Program-made: the position numbers and the translations under genes
Shown here: positions 1 to 5,008 of the stretch, in pieces
Layout of the letters: each line of letters opens with the position of its first letter
Numbering within the stretch: the first letter of the stretch is position 1
Notes under the pieces: model-generated
The model's input: only the letters and a program-made list of their open reading frames with translations
What the model was told of the DNA's origin: nothing
Database searches by the model: none
NCBI GenBank assembly: GCA_903924185.1
Contig: CAIYAN010000294.1
Span: 1 to 5,008 of the forward strand
DNA: 5,008 nt
Reading direction: 5' to 3'
From: an uncultured Opitutia bacterium
GTDB taxonomy: Bacteria; Verrucomicrobiota; Verrucomicrobiia; Opitutales; UBA953

Positions 1-305
1 CCGCCTTGGCGCTGAATTTCGGCGATGATGGAGAGACAGAGGGTCGTCTTACCAGAGGACTCTGGGCCGAAGATCTCGACGATACGACCGCGGGGGAGGC
101 CGCCGACGCCCAGGGCGAGGTCGATGGCGACGGAGCCGGTCGAGACGGTGGAGACCGTCATCTTGGTGGCGTCGCCCATGCGCATGAGCGTACCGTCCCC
201 GTATTGCTTGTTGATGGCGGAGAGGGCTAGGTCGAGCGTCTTGCGCTCGGAGGACTGCGTGGCCGCTTTTTCTTTGGCTGTGGCGTCGGTCTTGGAGATG
301 GACAT
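1..305 (-). CDS. recA: Recombinase RecA, N-terminal part (cut by window edge)
   Basis: RecA is the cytoplasmic ATP-dependent strand-exchange protein of homologous recombination. As a filament on single-stranded DNA it also triggers LexA self-cleavage. The first 101 residues are visible, reading from the ATG at 305-303 and running off the left edge. They begin MSISKTDATAKEK, then the family pattern LDLALSAINKQYGDG (residues 24-38), MRMGD (41-45), STGSVAIDLALGVGGLPRGR (55-74) and the Walker A loop GPESSGKT (80-87), followed by TTLCLSIIAEIQ. The match to the RecA family is unambiguous. The start is chosen because a short variable N-terminus before the conserved helix is normal and no ATG, GTG or TTG codon follows closely upstream in frame. 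There is no Shine-Dalgarno sequence before the start. A LexA-type box lies 58 bp upstream. The C-terminal two thirds (Walker B, L1/L2 loops) lie outside the window. Confidence 0.97.
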   Translation of the reverse strand, partial: MSISKTDATAKEKAATQSSERKTLDLALSAINKQYGDGTLMRMGDATKMTVSTVSTGSVAIDLALGVGGLPRGRIVEIFGPESSGKTTLCLSIIAEIQRQG

Positions 306-363
306 GGGCGTGAGGTGGGTGAGAACGCCAAACTGCCCGCTTGGGAGGCCCTTGCAAGTAAAA

Positions 364-377
364 TGAACAAATGTTCA
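364..377 (-). promoter_or_regulatory. LexA/SOS box upstream of recA
   Basis: The 14 bases read TGAACAAATGTTCA on the plus strand (TGAACATTTGTTCA in the recA direction): perfect 5-bp inverted arms around four A/T bases. The core GAAC-N4-GTTC is the form of LexA operator known from Bacillus and Actinobacteria. Its place in the recA upstream region, 58 bp from the start codon, fits SOS control of recA. I could not assign a convincing -35/-10 pair around it; an AT-rich stretch directly downstream (TTTTACT, about 363-357) is the best -10 candidate. The palindrome is seen directly; binding by LexA is inferred. Confidence 0.85.
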
Positions 378-392
378 CTACTTTCTTCCACC

Positions 393-408
393 CCCCTGAT
401 GACAGGGG
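393..408 (-). terminator. Small hairpin just after the carboxypeptidase stop, possible weak terminator
   Basis: A perfect 6-bp GC-rich stem (CCCCTG / CAGGGG) with a 4-base loop begins one base beyond the stop codon of the carboxypeptidase gene, between it and recA. No T-run follows on either strand (the minus strand continues GGTGG), so it does not meet the usual rule for an intrinsic terminator. It could slow read-through into recA or protect the 3' end of the mRNA. Assignment as a terminator is weak. Confidence 0.25.
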
Positions 409-1401
409 TTAAAAGCTAAATAAATCCCCCAGCCAATCGAAAAAGCCCCGTTCTTCCACTGTTTTTGAGCCTTTTTGTACCGACTTGGGGGCGGCTGCCA
501 CGGGGGCAACCCGGGCGGGGAGGGCATGGAGCTTGGATTTTTCTACCTCCAACAGGGCGAGGCGGGCGAGCCCTTGGGCCATGAGCCGGGCCGCCATCTG
601 ATCCCGGACGCGCTGGGCGGCCTTCGCCCCTTGGGGGCTGTCGCAACCAAGGACTACGGCGATGACTCGGGCTTCGCCTTCGCGTGCGGTCGTAATCATC
701 GAGGCGTCGGCCGCCACGGTCCAGCCGGTCTTGAGCCCGTCGCAACCTTTGAAGGAACTCAAGAGGCGGTTATGGTTCACCAAGTTCACCGCCTTGGGCC
801 CCGGCCGGAAGGTGTAAGTCTTGGCGGAGGTGAACTTCAGCGCGGGGGGCATCTTGCAGAGCACGACGCTCAACCGGGCGAGGTCCCGGGCGCTGGTGGT
901 GTCGTGCGGTCCGCTCCCGTAGGTGAGCCCGTTGGGAGTGACAAAGCTGGTCCGGGTCATCCCGAGTTCAGCGGCCCGCGTATTCATACGCGTGACGAAA
1001 GCAGGGACAGTGCCGGCGCGGTTAATCGCCAGCGCGACGGCGGCGTCGTTCGCCGACTGCAGCATGAGGGCATAGAGCAGGGCCTCGGCGGTGAAGGTCT
1101 CGCCCGCGGCGAGCCAGACCATCGAGCCGCCAGTGCCGACCGATGCCTTCGTGATAGTGATCGGGGTGTAAAGCGAGGTCTTGCCGGCTTGAATGTCCTC
1201 GAGGACGAGGAGCATCGTCATCAGCTTGGTGACGCTGGCGGGGTGGCCAGGCCAGTCAGCCTTACTTTCGGAGAGGACCGCCCCCGTGGCGGCATCCACG
1301 CAAATTGTACCGTTGTAGGTGGCGCCGACCTCAGAAACCGCAGCGACGCTCGTCCTCGTCAATAGTCCAAGGAAAAGGGTGGCGAGAATCAGCCGGCGCA
1401 C
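409..1401 (-). CDS. D-alanyl-D-alanine carboxypeptidase (peptidase S11, DacA/PBP5-like)
   Basis: A penicillin-binding serine carboxypeptidase that removes the terminal D-Ala from peptidoglycan stem peptides in the periplasm. From the GTG at 1401-1399 it is 330 residues. It starts with a signal peptide (RRLILATLFLGLL, cleavage probably near SVAA at 18-21). All three catalytic motifs are present: SVTK (S56 nucleophile, K59), SAN (116-118) and KTG (224-226), with the family context HPASVTKLMT and DGLKTGWT. The GTG start is preferred because it puts the signal peptide at the N-terminus. In-frame starts further upstream (GTG at 1478, ATG at 1503) would add 26-34 residues before the signal and meet or overlap the divergent sixA gene. 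No Shine-Dalgarno sequence is seen. After the catalytic domain there is no room for the usual PBP5 C-terminal beta domain, only an Ala/Pro/Lys linker and an aromatic tail, GFFDWLGDLFSF (319-330), resembling an amphipathic membrane anchor. The gene reads towards recA, 103 bp away. Confidence 0.92.
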   Translation of the reverse strand: MRRLILATLFLGLLTRTSVAAVSEVGATYNGTICVDAATGAVLSESKADWPGHPASVTKLMTMLLVLEDIQAGKTSLYTPITITKASVGTGGSMVWLAAGETFTAEALLYALMLQSANDAAVALAINRAGTVPAFVTRMNTRAAELGMTRTSFVTPNGLTYGSGPHDTTSARDLARLSVVLCKMPPALKFTSAKTYTFRPGPKAVNLVNHNRLLSSFKGCDGLKTGWTVAADASMITTAREGEARVIAVVLGCDSPQGAKAAQRVRDQMAARLMAQGLARLALLEVEKSKLHALPARVAPVAAAPKSVQKGSKTVEERGFFDWLGDLFSF

Positions 1402-1440
1402 GTCAGCATTGGTCGGTGAGTCCGGTTTTTCGGCAAGACC

Positions 1441-1458
1441 AATTGCATAATATTTTAG
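1441..1458. promoter_or_regulatory. AT-rich segment, possible divergent promoter for the carboxypeptidase and sixA genes
   Basis: The 78-bp gap between the two divergent genes holds one AT-rich patch in an otherwise GC-rich region. On the plus strand CATAAT (1446-1451) matches the -10 consensus at five of six bases and would place transcription start about 20 nt before sixA. On the minus strand TAAAAT (1457-1452) and TATTAT (1452-1447) each match five of six and face the carboxypeptidase. No good -35 hexamer stands at 16-18 bp for any of them, so this rests on base composition, position and -10 likeness only. Confidence 0.35.
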
Positions 1459-1479
1459 GGCCGCTAGCGTCGCCACACG

Positions 1480-1968
1480 ATGATCGTCTTCCTCTTGCGA
1501 CATGCCGATGCGGTGCCTGGCGAACCAGATGAGGGGCGGCTGCTCTCGGCCAAGGGTCGGCGGCAATCCGCCCGCGTCGGTCGCCAGCTAGGGCTGGAGG
1601 TCTGGTCGTTAGTCCGTGCCATCGAGCATAGCCCGTTGCTGCGCTCGGTGGAGACGGCCCAACTCGTTAAGTCAGCCGCGAAGGTGCGCCAGCCCTTGCA
1701 GGTATTGGCCGGCTTGGAGCCAGAGGCCGATGCACGGGTGACGGCAGCGCAGTTGGCTCGGACGCGGACGGCACGCTTCTTTGTCGGACATAACCCACAT
1801 TTGGCGTCATTAGTTGGGTTGCTCTTGGGCTTGCGCGATGGGGCGGAGGGTATCCATTTCCGCAAAGCCGCTTTGGTGTCCTTGGAGCGGTTGGCTGGTC
1901 CGACGGCTCGGAAGCCCTATGGGACTTGGCGCTTAAAGAGTCTGGTGCCGCCGCCCGATGGGAAATGA
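1480..1968 (+). CDS. sixA: SixA-like phosphohistidine phosphatase (histidine phosphatase superfamily)
   Basis: A 162-residue cytoplasmic enzyme, the usual size for SixA, which removes phosphate from phosphohistidine on phosphotransfer domains or PTS proteins. The RH signature is at the N-terminus (MIVFLLRHADA, R7 and H8, H8 being the phospho-acceptor). SPLLRSVETA (51-60) supplies the second arginine, R55. FVGHNPHL (101-108) supplies the second catalytic histidine, H104. The FRKAALVSLE stretch (127-136) is also typical of the SixA branch. The start is fixed by the family, in which the RHG/RHA motif lies a few residues from the N-terminus. No Shine-Dalgarno sequence precedes the ATG. It is divergent from the carboxypeptidase and heads a plus-strand run with the tonB-like gene 46 bp downstream. 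The true substrate cannot be told from sequence; the family also holds phosphatases acting on small molecules. The symbol denotes the family. Confidence 0.85.
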   Translation: MIVFLLRHADAVPGEPDEGRLLSAKGRRQSARVGRQLGLEVWSLVRAIEHSPLLRSVETAQLVKSAAKVRQPLQVLAGLEPEADARVTAAQLARTRTARFFVGHNPHLASLVGLLLGLRDGAEGIHFRKAALVSLERLAGPTARKPYGTWRLKSLVPPPDGK

Positions 1969-2014
1969 CACGCCTCCGTCTTGACTGTCCGCGGACGCCC
2001 AGCGACTCTGCCCT

Positions 2015-2638
2015 GTGAGCGAAACGCGCCGTCATCGCCTAATCTGGGCCGCCGTAGGCTGCGTCCATTTAGCAGCTTTGGCCGGTGTAGCCGCAAGTGG
2101 CTCTTGGCTTTCGAGCGGCGCGGACGATTCAGCCGGCGGCTTAATTTTAGTTCGCCTCGACGCCGAGCCCTTAGGCCTGTCGGGAGAAGTAAAGCAAGGG
2201 TTGGCCTTGGGCGGAGGCTCGCGCGCGGTCTTAACGGAGGCAACGGCGGTCACCCCCTCGGCCGTCCCCGTGGTCATCGATAGCAAGGATCCCCTAGCCT
2301 TACCTGTTGCGGCGTTGGCCTCGTCCGGCCCCAGCTCCGCAGTGCCGACCGATGTGCCCGCCCCCCTCTTTGTACCGCCGCAGTTCCGCGTGCGGACGGA
2401 GCCAGCCTACCCCGAGCGCGCCCGTCGTGCCGGCGTGGAAGGTCGCGTCACGGTCCGCTTACATATTTCAGCCGCAGGCGAAGTCCTCACCGCCCAAATC
2501 GCCGAGAGCTCGGGAAGTGACTCCTTGGATGCGGCGGCCATGCAGGCGGCCCAGGCATCGCGGTTCACGCCCGCCCGTGTCGGGGAAGGTTTCATCCCTT
2601 CGGACGCCACGGCGACCTACCGCTTCGAATTAAGATGA
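2015..2638 (+). CDS. Short TonB-family energy transducer protein
   Basis: TonB proteins span the periplasm and pass proton-motive energy from an ExbB-ExbD motor to outer-membrane receptors. This 207-residue protein has a basic N-terminus (SETRRHR), one membrane segment (about 9-31) and a C-terminal TonB domain (about 128-207) with TEPAYPERARRAGVEGRVTV (128-147), then a helix rich in Ala and the end strand TYRFEL. The membrane segment aligns with E. coli TonB (CVHLAALAG against CIHGAVVAG), keeping the essential histidine as H18, but the serine of the SxxxH motif is Val14. The linker (about 32-120) has prolines but no Pro-Lys/Glu-Pro repeats, so its reach across the periplasm may be short. The GTG start is preferred: an in-frame stop at 1982 limits extension and it directly precedes the signal anchor. 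No exbB or exbD is in the window. Its stop overlaps the next gene's start (ATGA). It could be a TonB-like protein with another role. Confidence 0.85.
   Translation: MSETRRHRLIWAAVGCVHLAALAGVAASGSWLSSGADDSAGGLILVRLDAEPLGLSGEVKQGLALGGGSRAVLTEATAVTPSAVPVVIDSKDPLALPVAALASSGPSSAVPTDVPAPLFVPPQFRVRTEPAYPERARRAGVEGRVTVRLHISAAGEVLTAQIAESSGSDSLDAAAMQAAQASRFTPARVGEGFIPSDATATYRFELR
2635..2638 (+). other. ATGA stop/start overlap (translational coupling)
   Basis: The tonB-like stop TGA (2636-2638) and the next gene's ATG (2635-2637) share four bases. With no Shine-Dalgarno sequence before this ATG (preceding bases CGAATTAAG), the downstream protein is probably made by ribosomes that terminate and restart here, tying its amount to the TonB-like protein. 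Confidence 0.8.
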
Positions 2639-3150
2639 GAGTACTCACCTGCATCCTCGCCACGGTGACTGGGGTGGCGACAGCGGCGGCGATGCCCGAC
2701 AAAGATGCCCAGGCGGTGGTAGCGCAGGCGACCGCCTATCGAGAGGCTGCCGCCAAGGGCGATGCCGATAAGTTCCTGCAACTGACCCACCCGGCTGTAT
2801 TCACGTTATTTGGCGGCAAGGAGCCCTTCGAAGCGGCCACGCGGCTCGCGTTAAAGTCTTTGGCCGGTACGAACGTAATCGAGAAGGCGACCTTTGGCGT
2901 GCCCGCCGAGCTCCACGTCGCGGGCCAGGAAGAAATCTGTTTTGTGCCGTTCGTACAAGTCGCTCGGGCGGGCGATATTCGCATCCGCGCCGAGAGTTTC
3001 TTCATTGCGGTACGTCCGGTCGGGAAGGCCGACTGGAAGTTCATCGACGCCGCTGGGCTGCGCAAGCAACCCGAGGTACTTCGACAGCTCTTCCCGGGAC
3101 TTCCGGAAAAAGTCGTGACGCCCACGAACAAGGTCGAAATTGTTAAGTAG
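2635..3150 (+). CDS. Exported protein with probable NTF2-like (SnoaL/DUF4440-type) fold, function unknown
   Basis: A 171-residue protein with a signal peptide (MRVLTCILATVTGVATAAA, cleavage probably after residue 19), so it is likely periplasmic. The mature part opens with a helix and the pattern AYREAAAKGDADKFLQLTHP (34-53), the 'small cavity' arrangement seen at the start of NTF2-like proteins. Strand-like segments follow (PAELHV 90-95, EICFVPFVQV 100-109, IRIRAESFFIAVRP 115-128, ADWKFIDAAG 132-141), ending with a short tail (QLFPGLP, KVEIVK). The domain call is by pattern only and no catalytic residue can be named. Its coding start overlaps the tonB-like stop, so it is probably co-translated and may work in the same envelope process. 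A cysteine at residue 6 lies too near the start to be a lipoprotein site. The gene ends 9 bp from the convergent GH16 gene, with no terminator visible between them. Confidence 0.8.
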   Translation: MRVLTCILATVTGVATAAAMPDKDAQAVVAQATAYREAAAKGDADKFLQLTHPAVFTLFGGKEPFEAATRLALKSLAGTNVIEKATFGVPAELHVAGQEEICFVPFVQVARAGDIRIRAESFFIAVRPVGKADWKFIDAAGLRKQPEVLRQLFPGLPEKVVTPTNKVEIVK

Positions 3151-3159
3151 GCTGGACCC

Positions 3160-3948
3160 TTACTTTGCGGCTGGTTTCGGCGCCTCGACCCGTTCCCAAG
3201 CCTTCACCCAATCGATTTCAAAAGTGTTCTGGAAAGAGGCCTGTGCATCCTTGATGCCGTAGCCTTGCTTCGGACGTTCACCATTCCAGCCCTTGATGTT
3301 CGATTCGCTGGTGAGTAGGAGGAATTGGGGTGCCTTGGAGCCGGGGCATTTCTCGTCCTTCCAGGCCAGTTGGCCATCGAAGAAGAAGCGGTACCCGGTG
3401 CTGTCCCATTCGACGGCGTAGTTGTGCCACTCGGCGCCCACGTTCGCCGGGTGTTGGACGGAGCTGGTCTTCTTCTCTTCCTTGTTTCCATACGGGCCCC
3501 AATGCAGGGCGGATTGGTAGCCACCTTTTTTGAGCCCAGTCGTCTCGAGGATATCGATTTCGACGCCATCGTCGGCGGCACCGGCGGCCTTGCCAGACTT
3601 ACCGTAGGTCGGCGATTGTGCCCAGAAGGCAATTTGCGTCCCGGGTTGCACCGAGAAGCGACAACGGGCCTCCGTCTTGCCCTGCGTGACAAAGAACTTC
3701 TTTCGGGTGGTCACGAAGCCGCAGTACGTCGTGCCATCCGCATCAGTCCACGTCGTGATCTTTAGGGTGCCATCCTTGAGGTCGACCGCCTTCGGGGAGT
3801 TGAGCGAGTCACGACGCTTGCCCGTTTCGATATTCCAAACCTTGGCGTTGAGTTCCGTGTCATCGAAGTTGTCTTCGAGCGTGAGCTTCCAAGTGGGCTC
3901 GGCGGCGAGGGCGGCGGTCAGGGCGAGGCAGGGGAGGAGGGCGCGCAT
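3160..3948 (-). CDS. Secreted glycoside hydrolase family 16 (beta-glucanase/agarase-like)
   Basis: A 262-residue exported enzyme. It has a signal peptide (MRALLPCLALTAALAA, cleavage near 16) then a single GH16 beta-jelly-roll domain covering nearly the whole mature protein. Family marks in order: WKLTLEDNFDDTELNAKVWN (20-39), LKITTW (62-67), ARCRFSV (94-100), the catalytic motif EIDILE (E130 nucleophile, D132, E135 acid/base), ALHWGPYG (147-154), EWHNYAVEW (173-181) with FFFDGQ (188-193), and the end strand FEIDWVKAWE (243-252). The ExDxxE spacing is the beta-bulge type found in laminarinases, agarases and carrageenases rather than the ExDxE of licheninases and xyloglucan transferases. The exact polysaccharide cannot be decided. 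There is no carbohydrate-binding module, only a Pro/Ala/Lys tail (255-262). It begins 7 bp after the stop of the membrane hydrolase with no Shine-Dalgarno sequence, so the two are probably one transcript. Confidence 0.93.
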   Translation of the reverse strand: MRALLPCLALTAALAAEPTWKLTLEDNFDDTELNAKVWNIETGKRRDSLNSPKAVDLKDGTLKITTWTDADGTTYCGFVTTRKKFFVTQGKTEARCRFSVQPGTQIAFWAQSPTYGKSGKAAGAADDGVEIDILETTGLKKGGYQSALHWGPYGNKEEKKTSSVQHPANVGAEWHNYAVEWDSTGYRFFFDGQLAWKDEKCPGSKAPQFLLLTSESNIKGWNGERPKQGYGIKDAQASFQNTFEIDWVKAWERVEAPKPAAK

Positions 3949-3955
3949 AAAGAGG

Positions 3956-5005
3956 TCAGCGGACCGGAACGTAACGCGGATCAGAGCCGTCGAGCAAGCC
4001 CATGAAGCGGCCCCAGTCGCCGTCTTCTAGCGTGCGATCCATCAAGATTTCCACGGTGGAATTGTTTGAGCCGTGCTTGGTGTCGCGTCCGAAGTAGACC
4101 GACCATAATGGCCGCCCGCTCGTGGGCAGCATGCCGAAGCGGATGTCACCGACGACCACGCCCGACTCAAAGGCAGCGTAGGTATTCCAGCCTTGGGTGA
4201 ACTTGGAGAAGTCGGCGAAATCCTTGCCGGCTTGGGAGTCTGCGGGCGGATTGCCGGGCATGGTTTCTTTCCACACCAAACGTTCATCGCCGGGTGCAAT
4301 CGTCAGTGCGCCCCAGGGCGGCACCCGGACGGCCCCCACTTGCCAGTGGTCTTTGTGCTGCCAGACGCCGCGCCAGACAAGGAGGTTGGAGACCGTGGGT
4401 TTAACGGTGAGGCGCGTGGGTTCAATCCCGCGCGTGCTCAGCCAAGCACGCAGGCCAGCTTCGGCGCGGTGGTGTTGCCAGACGCCGATGAACGCATAGC
4501 CGGTGAACCAGATTAGCCCGTAGGCGGCGAGCCGACGCGATTGCCGGCGGTAGGCGATGATGGCCAAGGTCAGGAGTGGCAGCGTCGCGAAGAGGTCAAT
4601 AATCGGGAGGCAATCCCAGGCATAGCGTACCTCGTTGAACGGCCACAGTAACATCGTGCCATAACTGGTGCAGCCGTCGCAAAGGAGGTGTGTGAGTCCG
4701 CCGGCTAAGGCGGGGAGAAAGAGCCCCCGCCACGGTTCTTCGCCTTTCTGTCGCCAGCGGAAGAGCCAAGAGGTGAGTAAGGCGCTCAGCACCGCCCAGA
4801 TAGGCATGAACGCGAAGCTATGCGTGAAGTGGCGGTGCCAACGGAACGAAACCAGCGGATCACCGGCGTTGCGGATGAAAACGTCGAGGTCGGGGGCTTC
4901 CGCAGCGAGTAGGGCCGCGACGGCGGCGGCTGGGAGTGAGCCACCGCGGCGGGCCACGAGCAGGCCAGCGGAGAGGCCGAGGGCCGCATGCGTGACGTTG
5001 TCCAT
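3956..5005 (-). CDS. Membrane-bound metal-dependent hydrolase (DUF457, YdjM/YfhP-like)
   Basis: A 349-residue inner-membrane protein. The N-terminal half has the family's metal-ligand set: MDNVTHAALG (D2, H6), EAPDLDVF (D39, D41), WHRHFTHS (H57, H59, H62) and THLLCDGCTSYGT (H106, D110), followed by LLWPF. Hydrophobic segments at about 8-36, 66-82, 94-108, 132-151 and 160-176 give several membrane spans. From about 180 to the end is a soluble region, with no segment I recognise, containing many Trp residues (W211, W215, W221, W231, W245, W273, W301, W331). E. coli YdjM is much shorter; the length is nearer that of Bacillus YfhP. The reaction is unknown for the family, with a phospholipase- or phosphatase-like activity suggested by the metal ligands only. 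The ATG at 5005-5003 is three bases from the right edge, so its promoter is not visible. GH16 follows after 7 bp. Confidence 0.88.
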   Translation of the reverse strand: MDNVTHAALGLSAGLLVARRGGSLPAAAVAALLAAEAPDLDVFIRNAGDPLVSFRWHRHFTHSFAFMPIWAVLSALLTSWLFRWRQKGEEPWRGLFLPALAGGLTHLLCDGCTSYGTMLLWPFNEVRYAWDCLPIIDLFATLPLLTLAIIAYRRQSRRLAAYGLIWFTGYAFIGVWQHHRAEAGLRAWLSTRGIEPTRLTVKPTVSNLLVWRGVWQHKDHWQVGAVRVPPWGALTIAPGDERLVWKETMPGNPPADSQAGKDFADFSKFTQGWNTYAAFESGVVVGDIRFGMLPTSGRPLWSVYFGRDTKHGSNNSTVEILMDRTLEDGDWGRFMGLLDGSDPRYVPVR

Positions 5006-5008
5006 GGC

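Noticed and set aside
351..358. 8-bp palindrome CTTGCAAG beside the SOS box as a second operator
   Set aside because: It does not resemble the LexA box and is short enough to occur by chance.
475..1365. Long open frame of 296 codons on the plus strand opposite the carboxypeptidase gene
   Set aside because: It is rich in Gly, Arg and Glu with no recognisable motif, and lies antisense to a gene with all three catalytic motifs. Long antisense frames are expected in GC-rich coding DNA.
1402..1566. N-terminal extension of the carboxypeptidase frame across the sixA start
   Set aside because: It would bury the signal peptide and overlap a well-supported divergent gene. It has no family resemblance and no Shine-Dalgarno sequence.
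1987..1996. Perfect 10-bp palindrome GTCCGCGGAC in the sixA/tonB-like gap
   Set aside because: There is no loop, no T-run and no known operator match; such short GC palindromes are common by chance in this composition.
1981..2009. TTGACT as a -35 box for an internal promoter before the tonB-like gene
   Set aside because: The hexamer is good, but the bases 17 bp downstream (GACTCT) do not resemble a -10 box, and the gap is short enough for co-transcription with sixA.
3125..3145. AACAA/TTGTT inverted repeat near the end of the NTF2-like gene, as a terminator between convergent genes
   Set aside because: The stem is only 5 bp and AT-rich with an 8-base loop, lies inside the coding sequence and has no T-run after it.
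3928..3948. Lipoprotein signal in the GH16 protein (cysteine at residue 7)
   Set aside because: The cysteine is too close to the N-terminus to follow a membrane-spanning stretch. The ordinary signal peptidase I site near residue 16 fits better.
1..5008. tRNA or rRNA genes, CRISPR arrays, insertion sequences, phage genes, long repeats
   Set aside because: None was seen on either strand when reading through; nearly all of the window is explained by seven ordinary genes.

Overview
The window is a compact, GC-rich stretch of an ordinary bacterial chromosome. It holds seven protein-coding genes (one cut by the window edge), intergenic gaps of at most 103 bp, and no RNA genes, CRISPR arrays or mobile elements that I can see. 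The genes imply a diderm (outer-membrane) cell: a TonB-type energy transducer, a periplasmic D,D-carboxypeptidase and two other exported proteins. No start codon visible here has a convincing Shine-Dalgarno sequence. The RecA N-terminus and the gene content made me think of Verrucomicrobiota (Opitutae-like), but that is an impression and no marker in the window proves it.

Layout. Minus strand, 1-305: N-terminal part of recA. A palindromic GAAC-N4-GTTC operator at 364-377 (a LexA/SOS box) lies 58 bp before its start. Minus strand, 409-1401: a D-alanyl-D-alanine carboxypeptidase (peptidase S11), read towards recA. A short AT-rich gap (1402-1479) probably holds divergent promoters. Plus strand, 1480-3150: a SixA-like phosphohistidine phosphatase, a short TonB-family protein, and an exported NTF2-like protein whose start codon overlaps the tonB-like stop (ATGA). 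Minus strand, 3160-5005: a DUF457/YdjM-type membrane metal-dependent hydrolase followed after 7 bp by a secreted GH16 glycoside hydrolase. This pair converges on the plus-strand genes with a 9-bp gap.

How the genes fit together. The region is mostly housekeeping and envelope functions: DNA repair under SOS control, peptidoglycan trimming, TonB-linked envelope energetics and extracellular polysaccharide cleavage. I found no clear undescribed multi-gene system. The points most worth checking are the form of the recA operator, the tonB-like/NTF2-like coupled pair, the DUF457-GH16 pair with the large uncharacterised C-terminal half of the hydrolase, and the absence of Shine-Dalgarno sequences.
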